A stretch of 64,000 bases of DNA from positions 3,658,001 to 3,722,000 of the forward strand of contig NZ_CP009553.3 in assembly GCF_000767615.3 (NCBI RefSeq), written 5' to 3'. This DNA comes from Pandoraea pnomenusa (lineage in GTDB: Bacteria > Pseudomonadota > Gammaproteobacteria > Burkholderiales > Burkholderiaceae). This document shows, piece after piece, positions 36,039-44,777 of the stretch. The notes under the pieces are model-generated. The model searched no databases. It was given only the letters and a program-made list of their open reading frames with translations, and had not been told where the DNA came from. Position numbers and translations under genes: made by a program. Numbering within the stretch: position 1 is the first letter of the stretch; every line of letters begins with the position of its first letter.

Positions 36039-36713
36039 ATGAGCACATCCGCTTCGCTCAACGCCACCGCGTACGAGGCCCTGAAGGCGCGCATCGTGCG
36101 CGGCGAGTTGCGCCCCGGCGCCCCGCTCTCGGAGCGCGCGCTGTGCGACGCGCTGGCCGTATCGCGCACGCCGCTGCGCGAGGCGCTCAAGCGGCTGGCG
36201 AACGAAGGGCTCGTGGAGATATCGGAAACACGCCGCGCCCGGGTGGCGCGCGTGAGTGTGGACGAGGTGGTGAATCTGCTTGCGGTCATGGCCGTGCTCG
36301 AAGGCCTGTCGGGCGAGCAGGCGTGCGAGAAGGCGACGGACGCCGACCTCGACGAACTGGCGCGGTTACAGTCGGCCATGGAGTCGGCCTACGCGCGCAC
36401 CGACCACGCGGCGTATTTTTCACTGAACCAGCAGATTCACCTGAGCATTCTGCGCATGGCGGACAACGCGCCGCTCGCCGAATATTTCCACAATCTCAAT
36501 GCACGGCTTCGGCACGTGCGCGAGCGCCTGACGCCAACGCCGGAGCGCTGGCGTCAGGCCGTGGACGAACATGCGGAAATGCTCGCGTTGCTGCGTCGGC
36601 GCGACGGCAAGCGATTGCGGACCTTGATGGAAGCGCACTTGCGCAGCAAGACCGACGCGTACGTTGCGGCGATGCTCAACGAGGGATTGGTGAGTATGCG
36701 TCGGCCCGCCTGA
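36039..36713 (+). CDS. GntR-family regulator (FCD subfamily), copy 1
   Basis: 224-residue repressor. The winged helix is RIVRGELRPGAPLSERALCD and VSRTPLREALKRLANEGLVE, followed by an all-helical FCD ligand domain with metal-site residues in AAYFSLNQQIHLSILRMA and VDEHAEMLALLRR. It is divergent from the CoA-transferase operon and probably controls it through the palindrome at 35878. It is convergent, 21 nt apart, with a second GntR gene whose DNA-binding helix is nearly the same, so both are likely products of a duplication. Confidence 0.9.
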   Translation: MSTSASLNATAYEALKARIVRGELRPGAPLSERALCDALAVSRTPLREALKRLANEGLVEISETRRARVARVSVDEVVNLLAVMAVLEGLSGEQACEKATDADLDELARLQSAMESAYARTDHAAYFSLNQQIHLSILRMADNAPLAEYFHNLNARLRHVRERLTPTPERWRQAVDEHAEMLALLRRRDGKRLRTLMEAHLRSKTDAYVAAMLNEGLVSMRRPA

Positions 36714-36734
36714 TACCCGGCAAGCGCGCGCCGA

Positions 36735-37451
36735 TCAGGCGGCGGCGCGCCTGTTGGCGAGCACGGTGGCGCACTTGGCCTTGAGGTGCGCGCGCAGCAG
36801 ACGCCCGAGCGCCGCCCCGTCGCGCCGATGCAGCGCGTCGAGCATGGCGACGTGCTCGTCGATGGCCCGCTCCCATTTTCCGGCGTGCAGGTTCGAACCG
36901 AACCGCAGCGCCTGCAGGCGGCCATTCACCGACTGATACATCTGGGTGAGCGACGGATTCCGCGCGGCGGCATTGATGCGATCGTGAATGCGTTGGTTGC
37001 AGTCGAAATAGCCGGACAGATCGCCATTGGCGTGGCAGGCATCCATCGCGCCATGCAATTCCTGTATCTCGTCGACTTCGGCCTGTGTGATGCGCTCGCA
37101 GGCCAGTTCGCCCGCGAGCGCTTCGAGCCCACTGAGCAACTCAAAGGCGTCGGCGATGTCCGACGACGAGAGCATGACGACACGCGCGCCGCGATTGGGC
37201 AGCAACTCGATGAGCCGCTCCACGGCCAGCATCTTGAGTGCCTCGCGCAACGGCGTGCGCGAGACGCCAAGATGTTCGCAGAGCGCGCGTTCGTTCAGGT
37301 GGGCGCCGGGCGGCAGCATGCCCTCGGTAATCATTCTGCGAAGACGATCCATCACAGCCAGATGCAACGCGCGTCGGCTAATGGGTTGCGACGCGTCGTC
37401 CGGCGGGTGGACGGCGGGATCTCGTAGGGCGTTCAGGGTCACGGAGTGCAT
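36735..37451 (-). CDS. GntR-family regulator (FCD subfamily), copy 2
   Basis: 238-residue paralogue of copy 1. The DNA-binding part has MLPPGAHLNERALCEHLG and VSRTPLREALKMLAVERLIE. The FCD domain has GYFDCNQRIHDRINAAARNP and IDEHVAMLDALHRR, with the usual metal-binding His/Asp pattern. ATG 37451 is used. It is divergent from the FAH-family gene at 37749 and may regulate that gene and itself. Confidence 0.9.
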   Translation of the reverse strand: MHSVTLNALRDPAVHPPDDASQPISRRALHLAVMDRLRRMITEGMLPPGAHLNERALCEHLGVSRTPLREALKMLAVERLIELLPNRGARVVMLSSSDIADAFELLSGLEALAGELACERITQAEVDEIQELHGAMDACHANGDLSGYFDCNQRIHDRINAAARNPSLTQMYQSVNGRLQALRFGSNLHAGKWERAIDEHVAMLDALHRRDGAALGRLLRAHLKAKCATVLANRRAAA

Positions 37452-37748
37452 AGGCTCGGCCAGGTCGTTCGCTTGAAGGGAAGGTCATCGACTGCACGCA
37501 CTGCACTTTCGCGGGCCACGGCGCTCACGACCGCTGCCATGCCGCACGAAATATTACGAAATATTACGAAGTCTGATTCTCGCAGATCAGCGCCACTTTG
37601 ACTATGTTAGGTGGTGTTTTCACTGAGTACGCAACAGTTCGCTGCAGTGCGCAATATCGCCGCGATCTTGTATAGGATGTGGGGCAATGTGCTGCCGACG
37701 CACGGCCGTTTCGGCCTCACGCAACCCCAAATTCCGGAGACACCGCCC
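37452..37748. other. Divergent spacer, gntR copy 2 / FAH-family gene
   Basis: No gene. It holds the direct repeat ACGAAATATT (37546-37555 and 37556-37565) and, on the plus strand, a TTGTATAGGATG element near 37668 that may combine an extended -10 box with a GntR half-site. GGAGA lies 10 nt before ATG 37749. Confidence 0.45.
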
Positions 37749-38510
37749 ATGTTCGATACTTCCCCCGCCGTCGAATCGCTCGCACAGTTGCTGGCCGACA
37801 CGCGCCGCGGCGACACGCCCATTGCAACGGCGCCGGCCGCATGGCTGCCGGTCGACACCAATGCGGCCTACGCGGTGCAATTGCGCACGCTGGATCTGCT
37901 CGGCGAGACGATTGCCGCGTGGAAAGTCGGCGCGAAATCGCCGATGGACGTGCACAATTGCGCGCCGATTCCCGCGTCGGTGGTCAGCGAGGCTGGCGGC
38001 GCGCTGGCGCTCGGCAACTTTTTTCGTCCCGGGCTGGAACTGGAGATCGCGTTTCGACTGGCGCGCGACATCAAGCCGGGGCGCTATGACGAACGCGACG
38101 CGCTGCTCTTTGTTGGTGAAACGCTGACCACCATTGAGATCACCGACAGCCGCTTCGCCCAGACCGGACTGGACAGTCGCTTCGCGCTTGCCGATCTGCA
38201 GAACAATGGCGCGCTGGTCGTTGGCAGCGGTCGCGACTACACGGGCTCGCTCGAATACATGAAGCCGAAGCTGTCGTTCACGCTCGACGGCGCCGCGATC
38301 ACGCCAATGCGCGCGGGACACAACACCGGCGGCGATCCGCGCGAATTGTTCACGTGGCTCGTGAACCACAATGGCAAGCGCGGCATCACCATGCGCGCCG
38401 GCGCGATCGTGACTTGCGGCTCCTACGTCGGGATGATTCCGGCGAGCGGCCCCGGTCTGCTGCGCGGCACCATCGACGGGATCGGCGAGGTCTCGGTCAC
38501 CCTGACGTAA
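37749..38510 (+). CDS. 2-keto-4-pentenoate hydratase/FAH-family enzyme
   Basis: 253-residue protein of the hydratase branch (MhpD/HpcG-like). It reads TNAAYAVQLRTLDLLGETI, AAWKVGAKSP, LELEIAFRLARDIKPGRY and TTIEITDSRFA, then GSYVGMIPASGPG near the end; the glutamates of LELEIAF fit the metal site. It would hydrate a 2-oxo-pent-4-enoate or decarboxylate a related 2-oxo acid. ATG 37749 follows a CCGGAGAC motif. The long upstream frame is not conserved. It is probably controlled by the divergent GntR copy 2. The precise substrate is unknown. Confidence 0.85.
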   Translation: MFDTSPAVESLAQLLADTRRGDTPIATAPAAWLPVDTNAAYAVQLRTLDLLGETIAAWKVGAKSPMDVHNCAPIPASVVSEAGGALALGNFFRPGLELEIAFRLARDIKPGRYDERDALLFVGETLTTIEITDSRFAQTGLDSRFALADLQNNGALVVGSGRDYTGSLEYMKPKLSFTLDGAAITPMRAGHNTGGDPRELFTWLVNHNGKRGITMRAGAIVTCGSYVGMIPASGPGLLRGTIDGIGEVSVTLT

Positions 38511-38520
38511 CTTACATAAC

Positions 38521-38542
38521 CCTGGCGCGCCTCGGCGCCAGG
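38521..38542. terminator. Hairpin between FAH-family and MFS genes
   Basis: CCTGGCGC (38521-38528) pairs perfectly with GCGCCAGG (38535-38542), 6-nt loop, 11 nt after the FAH-family stop and 30 nt before the convergent MFS stop. It can end both transcripts. Confidence 0.55.
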
Positions 38543-38571
38543 CATGCTCGGAAGTCTGACGCGACCGGGCT

Positions 38572-39819
38572 TCAATGCCCGGCGCGAGCGTCGACGCCCG
38601 CCAGCATCGTCGGGGCAAGCAGCGCGATCGGCACGATGCAGAGCAGACCGGCACCCAACGCGAACGGCAGACTGACGCCGTGCGCCATTGCCCCGATCAC
38701 GACCGGTCCCACGAGCAATCCGAGATAGGCCAGGCGTGCCATGACGGCGATCGCCTCGGCACTCGCCATGCCGCCCGCGCGCGCCGCTTCGCCCGACGCC
38801 GCGAACATGACCGGCATGACGTTCGAGAGTCCGAGCCCCGCGAGCGCGAAGCCGGCAACGGCAGCCGCCGGGACTCGCCAGAGCAGCGCCATCAACACTC
38901 CGCCCACGCAAACCAGACTGCTCACGCGCAACAGGCGCGCCCCACCCATGCGGGCGCGCACGGGGTCGCCCCCGAAGCGGCCACCGGCCATGCCGAGTGA
39001 GAACGCGGCGTAGCCGGCGCCGATCCAGGCGCCCTGCGCCGACACCACCTCGCGCATGTACACGGCGGTCCAGTCGTACATGGCGCCCTCGACCACGAGG
39101 CCGAGAAACGCGAGAATGCCGAAGCCGGTGAGCCTTCGGTGCAACTTGCGACGCGCCGCCTCGTCGAGCACGGGCAGCGGCGTGCGCGCCACGGGCGTAT
39201 CACCCGACTTGCCTGCGTCGACCGGCGCCTCGCCAGGCAGCATGTCCGGTTGGAGATAGCGTGCGCCGACCACCATCACGAGAGCGCACGCCAATGCGGC
39301 AAGACCGACGTGCCACTGCGGCGAGCCCTGATGCGCGAGCCACGCGCCGCCGACCATCGCGCCGGACATGCCGCCGAGGCTGAAGCAGCCATGCAACGAC
39401 GCCATGATCGGTTTGCGGTAACGCGCTTCGAGCGTCGCGGCCTGTGCGTTGACGGCCACGTCGTACGTGGCGTTCGCCGCGCCGTAGAGCGCGAGCCAGC
39501 CCACGAGGCCCCAGTAGTTCGGCATCGACAGAATGAATGCGCTCGTGAGCGCGAGCGCGATGCCCGATTGCAGACTCGCCCGGCGGCTGCCCGCGCGCCC
39601 GACCCAGCGCGCCATGCGCGACATGGTCAGGAGCGCGCCGCCGGCGACCGCGAACATCGCCACCGACAGGTTCGCATCGTTCAGGTCGAACATGGCCTTC
39701 ACCGTGGGGACGTGCACGCCCCATGTCGCATACAGGAAACCGCTGCAAAACAGCAAGGCCATCGTCGCCGCGCGCGCAGGCCAAAAGCCCCCGCGTGGCT
39801 TCGTCGTGTCAGAAGTCAT
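38572..39819 (-). CDS. MFS transporter (YbjJ-like)
   Basis: 415-residue inner-membrane protein with about 12 hydrophobic segments. Helix 1 is in ATMALLFCSGFLYATWGVHV. Helix 2-3 region has SVAMFAVAGGALLTMSRMAR with the MFS loop Arg/Gly motif. A charged cytoplasmic loop lies near residues 195-225. The second half has EGAMYDWTAVYMREV and LGLSNVMPVMFAASG. These words recur in YbjJ and fucose-permease-like MFS proteins. ATG 39819 was chosen as the membrane-proximal start; residues in the longer frame are unlike any transporter. Substrate unknown. Confidence 0.85.
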   Translation of the reverse strand: MTSDTTKPRGGFWPARAATMALLFCSGFLYATWGVHVPTVKAMFDLNDANLSVAMFAVAGGALLTMSRMARWVGRAGSRRASLQSGIALALTSAFILSMPNYWGLVGWLALYGAANATYDVAVNAQAATLEARYRKPIMASLHGCFSLGGMSGAMVGGAWLAHQGSPQWHVGLAALACALVMVVGARYLQPDMLPGEAPVDAGKSGDTPVARTPLPVLDEAARRKLHRRLTGFGILAFLGLVVEGAMYDWTAVYMREVVSAQGAWIGAGYAAFSLGMAGGRFGGDPVRARMGGARLLRVSSLVCVGGVLMALLWRVPAAAVAGFALAGLGLSNVMPVMFAASGEAARAGGMASAEAIAVMARLAYLGLLVGPVVIGAMAHGVSLPFALGAGLLCIVPIALLAPTMLAGVDARAGH

Positions 39820-40018
39820 GGGAATCGCAAGAAGAACCGGAAAGACGCGGCAGAGAACACTGCGTTGTCGTGAGAGAAGAACCGTGAGGCAGCCCCGGCG
39901 CGATGCGGAACTCGTTGAGGCGAATTCTAACGCACTCTGCGTGACATTGCCGTGCACTGCCACATGAATGGAAACGCGTGGGGAGAACGCCGGCCGCCGC
40001 GTCGCGACGGCCGATGGA

Positions 40019-41485
40019 TTACCAGGCGGACAGCTTGCGCAACAATTCGCCGAGCGACCAGATGGCGTCATCCGGACGATCCGCCGCATGACTCGCCGCG
40101 AACGCCATGACTTCGGGTACACCACAGCCATGCGGCGTATCGAAGCGCACGCCCAGATCGCACAGCTTGACGACCAGCGCCTCGAACGCCGGCCAATGCG
40201 CGCGCCCGCCGCCGTCGCGCGCCGCCATGACCGAGAGCACCAACGCTCGCCCGACGCTCAGCCCATCGCGACCGCACAGTCGCGGGTCGGCGCCAAGGCT
40301 CAACAACATGCGCACCACCGCGGCCGTATCGTCGCGCAACCTGGGGTCGGTGCGGCCCGCGATACGCACGATTGTCGACGGATTACCGCCATGCAGCGTC
40401 GCCGCGCCCGCTTTCGCATACAGGATGGGCGGATACCCGCGCGCGTCCCGCGCGTTGACATCCACGCCATGGCAGGCCAGCAACCCGAGCGTGGAAATAT
40501 CCCCGTGGATGGCCGCGTAATGCAACGCACGCGCCTCCGGCAAGACAGGCACCGCGTCGCCAGCCACCGCGCAAGCATGGGGCGACGGCACATTGGGATC
40601 GAACCCCAGCGACAACATGATGTCGACGGCCGCCGCCGGCATGCCGTGGCGCATCGCGAACAGCAGAACGGGCTCGCCGGTAAATGTCGTCATCAGCCGT
40701 TGCGCCTGCGGATTGCGCGGCAGCAGATCGAGCAAAGCCCGCCCCAGGAAAGGGTTGCGAGGCTCGCCGGACACGGGATCGAGCCGCAACGCCCGTGCCG
40801 CCAGCATGACCGCCCCGCGCCAGATCGGCTCGTCGAAGGGCCATTGGCGGTAGCCCGCCAGTTGCAATACGCGAAGCGCACGGCAAGCGTCGCGCGCCCC
40901 GACGTCGTCGACCGAGGTTGCCGCCTGCGCCCACCACGTCGCGAGCGGAGACGGCGATGCACCGAACTCGACGAGCGCTTCCATGATCGCGTCCTCGGGC
41001 GCTTCCTGGAGCAGGTCGCACAGATCATGCGCGGCTTCCTCCGACAGCCCGGCGTCTCGCAGCAGGTCGATGCCGATCCGGTCGGCCGGCAGCAGGATTA
41101 CCTCCCGCAAGGCCAGTTGCTCGTGCTCGCCGACCAACGCCCGCCCGGCCGGGTCGCGGGCCAGCAGCGGTTCGAGAAACGCCGCAATCTTGCCCGCGGG
41201 CATTACGGCCGCCGAACGCAGTGCGGCGCGCTGCGTGCTCGACGGCGGCAACGCCGCGAATTGCCAGCGCAGGTGCGCCACGTCCGATTGCCAGAGCTGG
41301 CAACAGGCCTCGCGGTCGAATGCCGGCGCGCATGCCTGCGCAGGGTACGTCCGCGTATCGTCTTGATGTGACGCCGCATCGGCGATGGGGGCGAGGCCCG
41401 GGGGTGTGGGAGAAGAAGGCGGTGCGGCAGGCGCGGAAGATCCGGATGACGCTGATGGCGCGCAAGGCGGCAGGGAAGGAAACAT
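40019..41485 (-). CDS. Ankyrin-repeat-like protein of unknown function
   Basis: 488-residue protein. The N-terminal 50 residues are Pro/Ser/Ala-rich and disordered. The C-terminal half has degenerate ankyrin units: EPVLLFAMRHGMPAAAVDIM and LSLGFDPNVPSP, then ARALHYAAIHGDISTLGLLA and CHGVDVNARDARGYPPILYA, and later VVRMLLSLGADPRLCGRDGL. Ankyrin repeats bind other proteins. AGGAGTG precedes ATG 41485. No signal peptide was seen; the disordered N-terminus and eukaryote-like repeats would fit a secreted effector, but nothing nearby encodes a secretion system. Confidence 0.75.
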   Translation of the reverse strand: MFPSLPPCAPSASSGSSAPAAPPSSPTPPGLAPIADAASHQDDTRTYPAQACAPAFDREACCQLWQSDVAHLRWQFAALPPSSTQRAALRSAAVMPAGKIAAFLEPLLARDPAGRALVGEHEQLALREVILLPADRIGIDLLRDAGLSEEAAHDLCDLLQEAPEDAIMEALVEFGASPSPLATWWAQAATSVDDVGARDACRALRVLQLAGYRQWPFDEPIWRGAVMLAARALRLDPVSGEPRNPFLGRALLDLLPRNPQAQRLMTTFTGEPVLLFAMRHGMPAAAVDIMLSLGFDPNVPSPHACAVAGDAVPVLPEARALHYAAIHGDISTLGLLACHGVDVNARDARGYPPILYAKAGAATLHGGNPSTIVRIAGRTDPRLRDDTAAVVRMLLSLGADPRLCGRDGLSVGRALVLSVMAARDGGGRAHWPAFEALVVKLCDLGVRFDTPHGCGVPEVMAFAASHAADRPDDAIWSLGELLRKLSAW

Positions 41486-41693
41486 CGAACACTCCTGATC
41501 GGGGAACGAAGCCCCGGGTCACGGCACAACCTGCCGTACCCGGTGCCGGAAGGGGGCTCTGAGGCATCCTAGGCATCGGCGCGGCAGCGCATCTTGGCAA
41601 TGCGACGTTGCGCTGTGGGGAGTGGTCGCCGGCCCGCGATGTCGTGACCGTCGGGACAGGCGTCGAGGGGCGGGAGCGCACGGCGGCGAAGAC

Positions 41694-41728
41694 TTATCCA
41701 CCGTTTTTGTTCACAAAGCTGTGGACAA
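41694..41728. repeat. DnaA-box-like inverted pair, unit 1
   Basis: TTATCCACC (41694-41702) and TGTGGACAA (41720-41728, TTGTCCACA on the other strand) flank GTTTTTGTTCACAAAGC. Each differs from the DnaA consensus TTATNCACA by one base. Confidence 0.6.
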
Positions 41729-41830
41729 CGAACTGCGCAGTGCCGCCAACCGCTTGATCGGAAAGGTAATTTCGCTCAAAGGCATCAGGCGCGGGCACAC
41801 GTGGGCAGATCACCCTGCCCGCGCCCCCGC

Positions 41831-41865
41831 TTATCCACAGATTTTGTGTTCAAGTCTGTGGACAA
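41831..41865. repeat. DnaA-box-like inverted pair, unit 2
   Basis: TTATCCACA (41831-41839) is a perfect DnaA box. TGTGGACAA (41857-41865) is the near-consensus box on the other strand. CTTATCCACAGA and TCTGTGGACAAG can pair over 11 of 12 bases, so the unit can also fold as a hairpin after the LysR gene. It copies the order and spacing of unit 1 (26 nt between box starts in both). Confidence 0.65.
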
Positions 41866-41908
41866 GTACTCGAGGAATCGATGCAAGTGCTTGATTCGAA
41901 TCGCGGAT

Positions 41909-42859
41909 TCATTCGGTCGAGGTGGTCTGGGCAGCCACCTCGCGCGCCGCCGTCATCGCAAATCCCTTGTTGCGCTCGCGCACGACACGGTGGATCAGTT
42001 CCCAAACGGTGTGCGCCACCGGCGAGAGCGAGCGGTTCTTGCGCCGCACGAGCACGATGTTGCGCTCGAACGCCGGCAGCAGCGGACGCACGGCCAGCGT
42101 CGAGTTCTCGGGCAACGGCAATGCCAGCGGCGGCAGGACGCTCACGCCGAGGCCCTCCTGCACCATGCGGAAAATGGTGCTCACGTGACCGAGCTCCTGC
42201 GTGATGTTGCCCTGGACCTTTTGCGTCGTGAGCGCGCGGTCGATCAGCGGCCGGCTGCCCGAGCTCTGATTGAGCAGCACGAGGTTTTCGCCAGACAGTT
42301 CCGACCAGTGCACCGCGCCCTGCTCCGCGAGCGGATGATCGCTTCGGCACACCAGGCAGAACGGCTCGCTCATCAGGTGTTCGGTCGTGAGATCGTCAGC
42401 CCCCTGCGGGGCGACCACGATGCCGAAGTCGACGTCGCCAGCCCGCACGCTGTCGAGCACCGCCCGCTGCATCTGGTCCACGAGCGCGAGCGCAATGTCG
42501 GGATACGTCGCCTGCGATGCCAGCAGCACACGCGGCAGGAGCGTGGCGGAAATCGTCGGTGCCGCGCCAATGCGCACGCGGCCCGTGGTGCGCGCTTCGG
42601 CGCCATGCGTTTGCAGCAACGCGATTTCGAGCTCGTCGAGCACGCGATCGAGGCTGCTCGCGAGGGTGATGCCGGCGTCGGTCAACGCGACTTCGCGCGT
42701 CGTGCGATCGACCAGACGCAGGCCAAGCTGACCTTCGAGTTCGTTGATACAGCGACTGATGGCCGGTTGTGTCAGACCGATCTCGGCGCCTGCGCGGCTG
42801 AAGTTCTTGCTGCGCGCCACGACCATGAAGACCTTGAGTTGTCTCAGCGATACGTTCAT
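41909..42859 (-). CDS. LysR-family regulator
   Basis: 316-residue LysR protein. The DNA-binding helix is MNVSLRQLKVFMVVARSKNF to SRAGAEIGLTQPAISRCINE. The effector domain follows with VRIGAAPTISATLLPRVLLA and EGLGVSVLPPLALPLPENS. Unlike usual LysR genes it is not divergent from a target; it lies after pntB on the same strand, 114 nt away, with a hairpin between. Target and ligand unknown; regulation of the pnt genes or of an unlinked pathway are both possible. Confidence 0.9.
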   Translation of the reverse strand: MNVSLRQLKVFMVVARSKNFSRAGAEIGLTQPAISRCINELEGQLGLRLVDRTTREVALTDAGITLASSLDRVLDELEIALLQTHGAEARTTGRVRIGAAPTISATLLPRVLLASQATYPDIALALVDQMQRAVLDSVRAGDVDFGIVVAPQGADDLTTEHLMSEPFCLVCRSDHPLAEQGAVHWSELSGENLVLLNQSSGSRPLIDRALTTQKVQGNITQELGHVSTIFRMVQEGLGVSVLPPLALPLPENSTLAVRPLLPAFERNIVLVRRKNRSLSPVAHTVWELIHRVVRERNKGFAMTAAREVAAQTTSTE

Positions 42860-42909
42860 GTGCTAGTGCCCTGCGAGGAAGTGAGCCAACGAGCCATCGG
42901 AATGACTCC

Positions 42910-42934
42910 GGCGCGCCGCACAGCGCGGCGCGCC
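42910..42934 (-). terminator. Hairpin after pntB
   Basis: GGCGCGCCGC (42910-42919) and GCGGCGCGCC (42925-42934) form a perfect 10-bp stem with a 5-nt loop, 39 nt past the pntB stop. No U-tract follows. Confidence 0.5.
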
Positions 42935-42973
42935 CCTTACGCGTCAAACGTTGCCTGCCGCCGCTTCAGGCGA

Positions 42974-44416
42974 TCAGGCGGCCGCCTTGACCATCTCCTC
43001 GACGACCTTCTTCGCGTCGCCGAATACCATCATGGTCTTGTCGAGATAGAACAGGTCATTGTCCAGACCGGCGTAGCCGGCGGCCATCGAGCGCTTGTTC
43101 ACGATGATCGTCTTGGCCTTGTAGGCCTCGAGAATCGGCATGCCCGCGATCGGGGACTGCGGATCGTTCTTCGCGGCAGGGTTCACCACGTCGTTCGCTC
43201 CGAGCACCAGCACTACGTCGGTCTGGCCGAACTCGCCGTTGATCTCGTCCATCTCGAGCACCTGGTCGTACGGCACCTCGGCCTCGGCCAGCAGCACGTT
43301 CATGTGCCCCGGCATGCGGCCCGCGACCGGGTGAATCGCGTAGCGCACGCTCACGCCCTTCTCCACCAGCTTGTCGGTCAGCTCCTTGAGAGCGTGCTGG
43401 GCCCGTGCCACGGCGAGGCCGTATCCCGGCACGATCACCAGCGATTCGGCGTTGCTCATGAGGAACGCGGCGTCGTCGGGCGAGCCCGACTTGACCGGGC
43501 GTTGCTGCTGCTCGCCACCCGCGGCGCCGGCGCCGGCCTGCGCACCGAAGCCGCCCAGGATCACGTTGAAAAACGAGCGATTCATCGCGCGGCACATGAT
43601 GTACGAGAGAATCGCGCCCGAGGACCCCACCAGCGATCCCGCGATGATGAGCATCGGGTTGTTCAGCGAGAAGCCGATCCCCGCGGCCGCCCAGCCCGAG
43701 TACGAGTTCAGCATCGACACGACCACCGGCATGTCCGCGCCGCCGATCGGGATGATGATGAGCACGCCGAGCACGAAGGCGATGGCCGTCATGATGACGA
43801 ACGGCGTCCAGCTCTGCGAGGCGAAGAAGGCGATGCCGAAGCCGAGCATCGCGATGGCCAGCGCCAGGTTCACCATGTGCTGGCCCTTGAATACCACCGG
43901 CGCACCCTGGAACAGTCGGAACTTGTACTTGCCCGAGAGCTTGCCGAAGGCGATGACCGAGCCCGAGAACGTGATCGCGCCCACGAACGTGCCGATGAAC
44001 AGCTCGATGCGGTTGCCCGGCGGCAGCAGCGTCTCGCCGGCCGGCACGATGCCGAACGCGGCCGGTTCCGCCACGGCGGCCACCGCGATGCACACGGCCG
44101 CCAGACCGATCAGCGAGTGCATTGCCGCGACCAGCTCCGGCATCTTCGTCATCTCGACCTTGCGGGCGACGAATGCGCCGATGCCGCCACCGACGACCAG
44201 CCCAGCCAGAATCAGGCCGAGGCCCGAGAAATTGCCGTTCGAGAGCTTACGCAACTCGAAGATCAGCGCCACGGTGGTCAGCGCGGCGATCGTCATGCCG
44301 ATCATGCCGAAGGCATTGCCCCGGCGCGCCATCTTTGGATTCGACAGGCCCTTGAGCGCCTGAATGAAACAGATCGACGCGACCAGGTACAACAGCGTCA
44401 CAAGATTCATGCTCAT
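42974..44416 (-). CDS. pntB: NAD(P) transhydrogenase subunit beta
   Basis: 480-residue inner-membrane subunit with nine or so helices in residues 1-285, then the NADP(H)-binding domain III. Domain III has ESLVIVPGYGLAVARAQHAL, VRYAIHPVAGRMPGHMNVLL and LVLGANDVVNPAAKNDP, the standard PntB words. With PntA it couples proton entry to hydride transfer from NADH to NADP+. ATG 44416 lies 1 nt after the pntAB stop. Its NADPH output would suit growth on oxalate/formate, where FdsGBA makes NADH. Confidence 0.96.
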   Translation of the reverse strand: MSMNLVTLLYLVASICFIQALKGLSNPKMARRGNAFGMIGMTIAALTTVALIFELRKLSNGNFSGLGLILAGLVVGGGIGAFVARKVEMTKMPELVAAMHSLIGLAAVCIAVAAVAEPAAFGIVPAGETLLPPGNRIELFIGTFVGAITFSGSVIAFGKLSGKYKFRLFQGAPVVFKGQHMVNLALAIAMLGFGIAFFASQSWTPFVIMTAIAFVLGVLIIIPIGGADMPVVVSMLNSYSGWAAAGIGFSLNNPMLIIAGSLVGSSGAILSYIMCRAMNRSFFNVILGGFGAQAGAGAAGGEQQQRPVKSGSPDDAAFLMSNAESLVIVPGYGLAVARAQHALKELTDKLVEKGVSVRYAIHPVAGRMPGHMNVLLAEAEVPYDQVLEMDEINGEFGQTDVVLVLGANDVVNPAAKNDPQSPIAGMPILEAYKAKTIIVNKRSMAAGYAGLDNDLFYLDKTMMVFGDAKKVVEEMVKAAA

Positions 44417-44417
44417 G

Positions 44418-44762
44418 TCAGTGCGCTCCCTTTGCCGCGGCTTCGTCGTTGGCCGCCGTCTTCGCCGGGGCCTTGTCCTTTTTCTTGAACATCTCCAGCA
44501 TGCGCTGCGTGACGAGGAAGCCCCCGAACACGTTCACCGCGGCCAGCGCCACGGCGACCACGCCCATCGTCTTGCCGAGCGCGCCTTCAGTGAGGCCCGC
44601 CGCCAGCATGGCCCCCACGATCACGATGGCCGAGATCGCATTGGTCACCGCCATGAGCGGCGTGTGCAGCGCCGGCGTGACGTTCCACACCACGTGATAG
44701 CCGACGTACACCGCCAGCACGAAGATGATCAGATTGATCACCGTGTGATTGATCATTTCCAT
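44418..44762 (-). CDS. pntAB: NAD(P) transhydrogenase subunit alpha part 2
   Basis: 114-residue membrane subunit equal to the C-terminal helices of E. coli PntA. It has three helices: [35 protein letters not shown] and [20 protein letters not shown], then a Lys-rich tail. [14 protein letters not shown] is a hallmark of the family. The split of PntA into two chains is usual in Burkholderiales and Rhodospirillum. It sits between pntAA (15 nt) and pntB (1 nt). Confidence 0.95.
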   Translation of the reverse strand: MEMINHTVINLIIFVLAVYVGYHVVWNVTPALHTPLMAVTNAISAIVIVGAMLAAGLTEGALGKTMGVVAVALAAVNVFGGFLVTQRMLEMFKKKDKAPAKTAANDEAAAKGAH

Positions 44763-44777
44763 GATGTCCGCTCCCCC

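Larger units (their letters stand above)
41486..41908. other. Non-coding stretch with DnaA-box-like pairs
   Basis: No gene between the ankyrin-like gene start and the end of the LysR gene. The stretch holds two similar units of about 38 nt, each with two DnaA-box-like 9-mers in opposite orientation (next two entries), 137 nt apart. An AT-poor segment with GGTAATTTCGCTC lies between them. Confidence 0.6.

Noticed and set aside
41694..41865. Chromosomal replication origin
   Set aside because: DnaA-box-like sites are present, but there is no dnaA, dnaN, rpmH or parAB and no clear AT-rich unwinding region. Reported only as a DnaA-site cluster.
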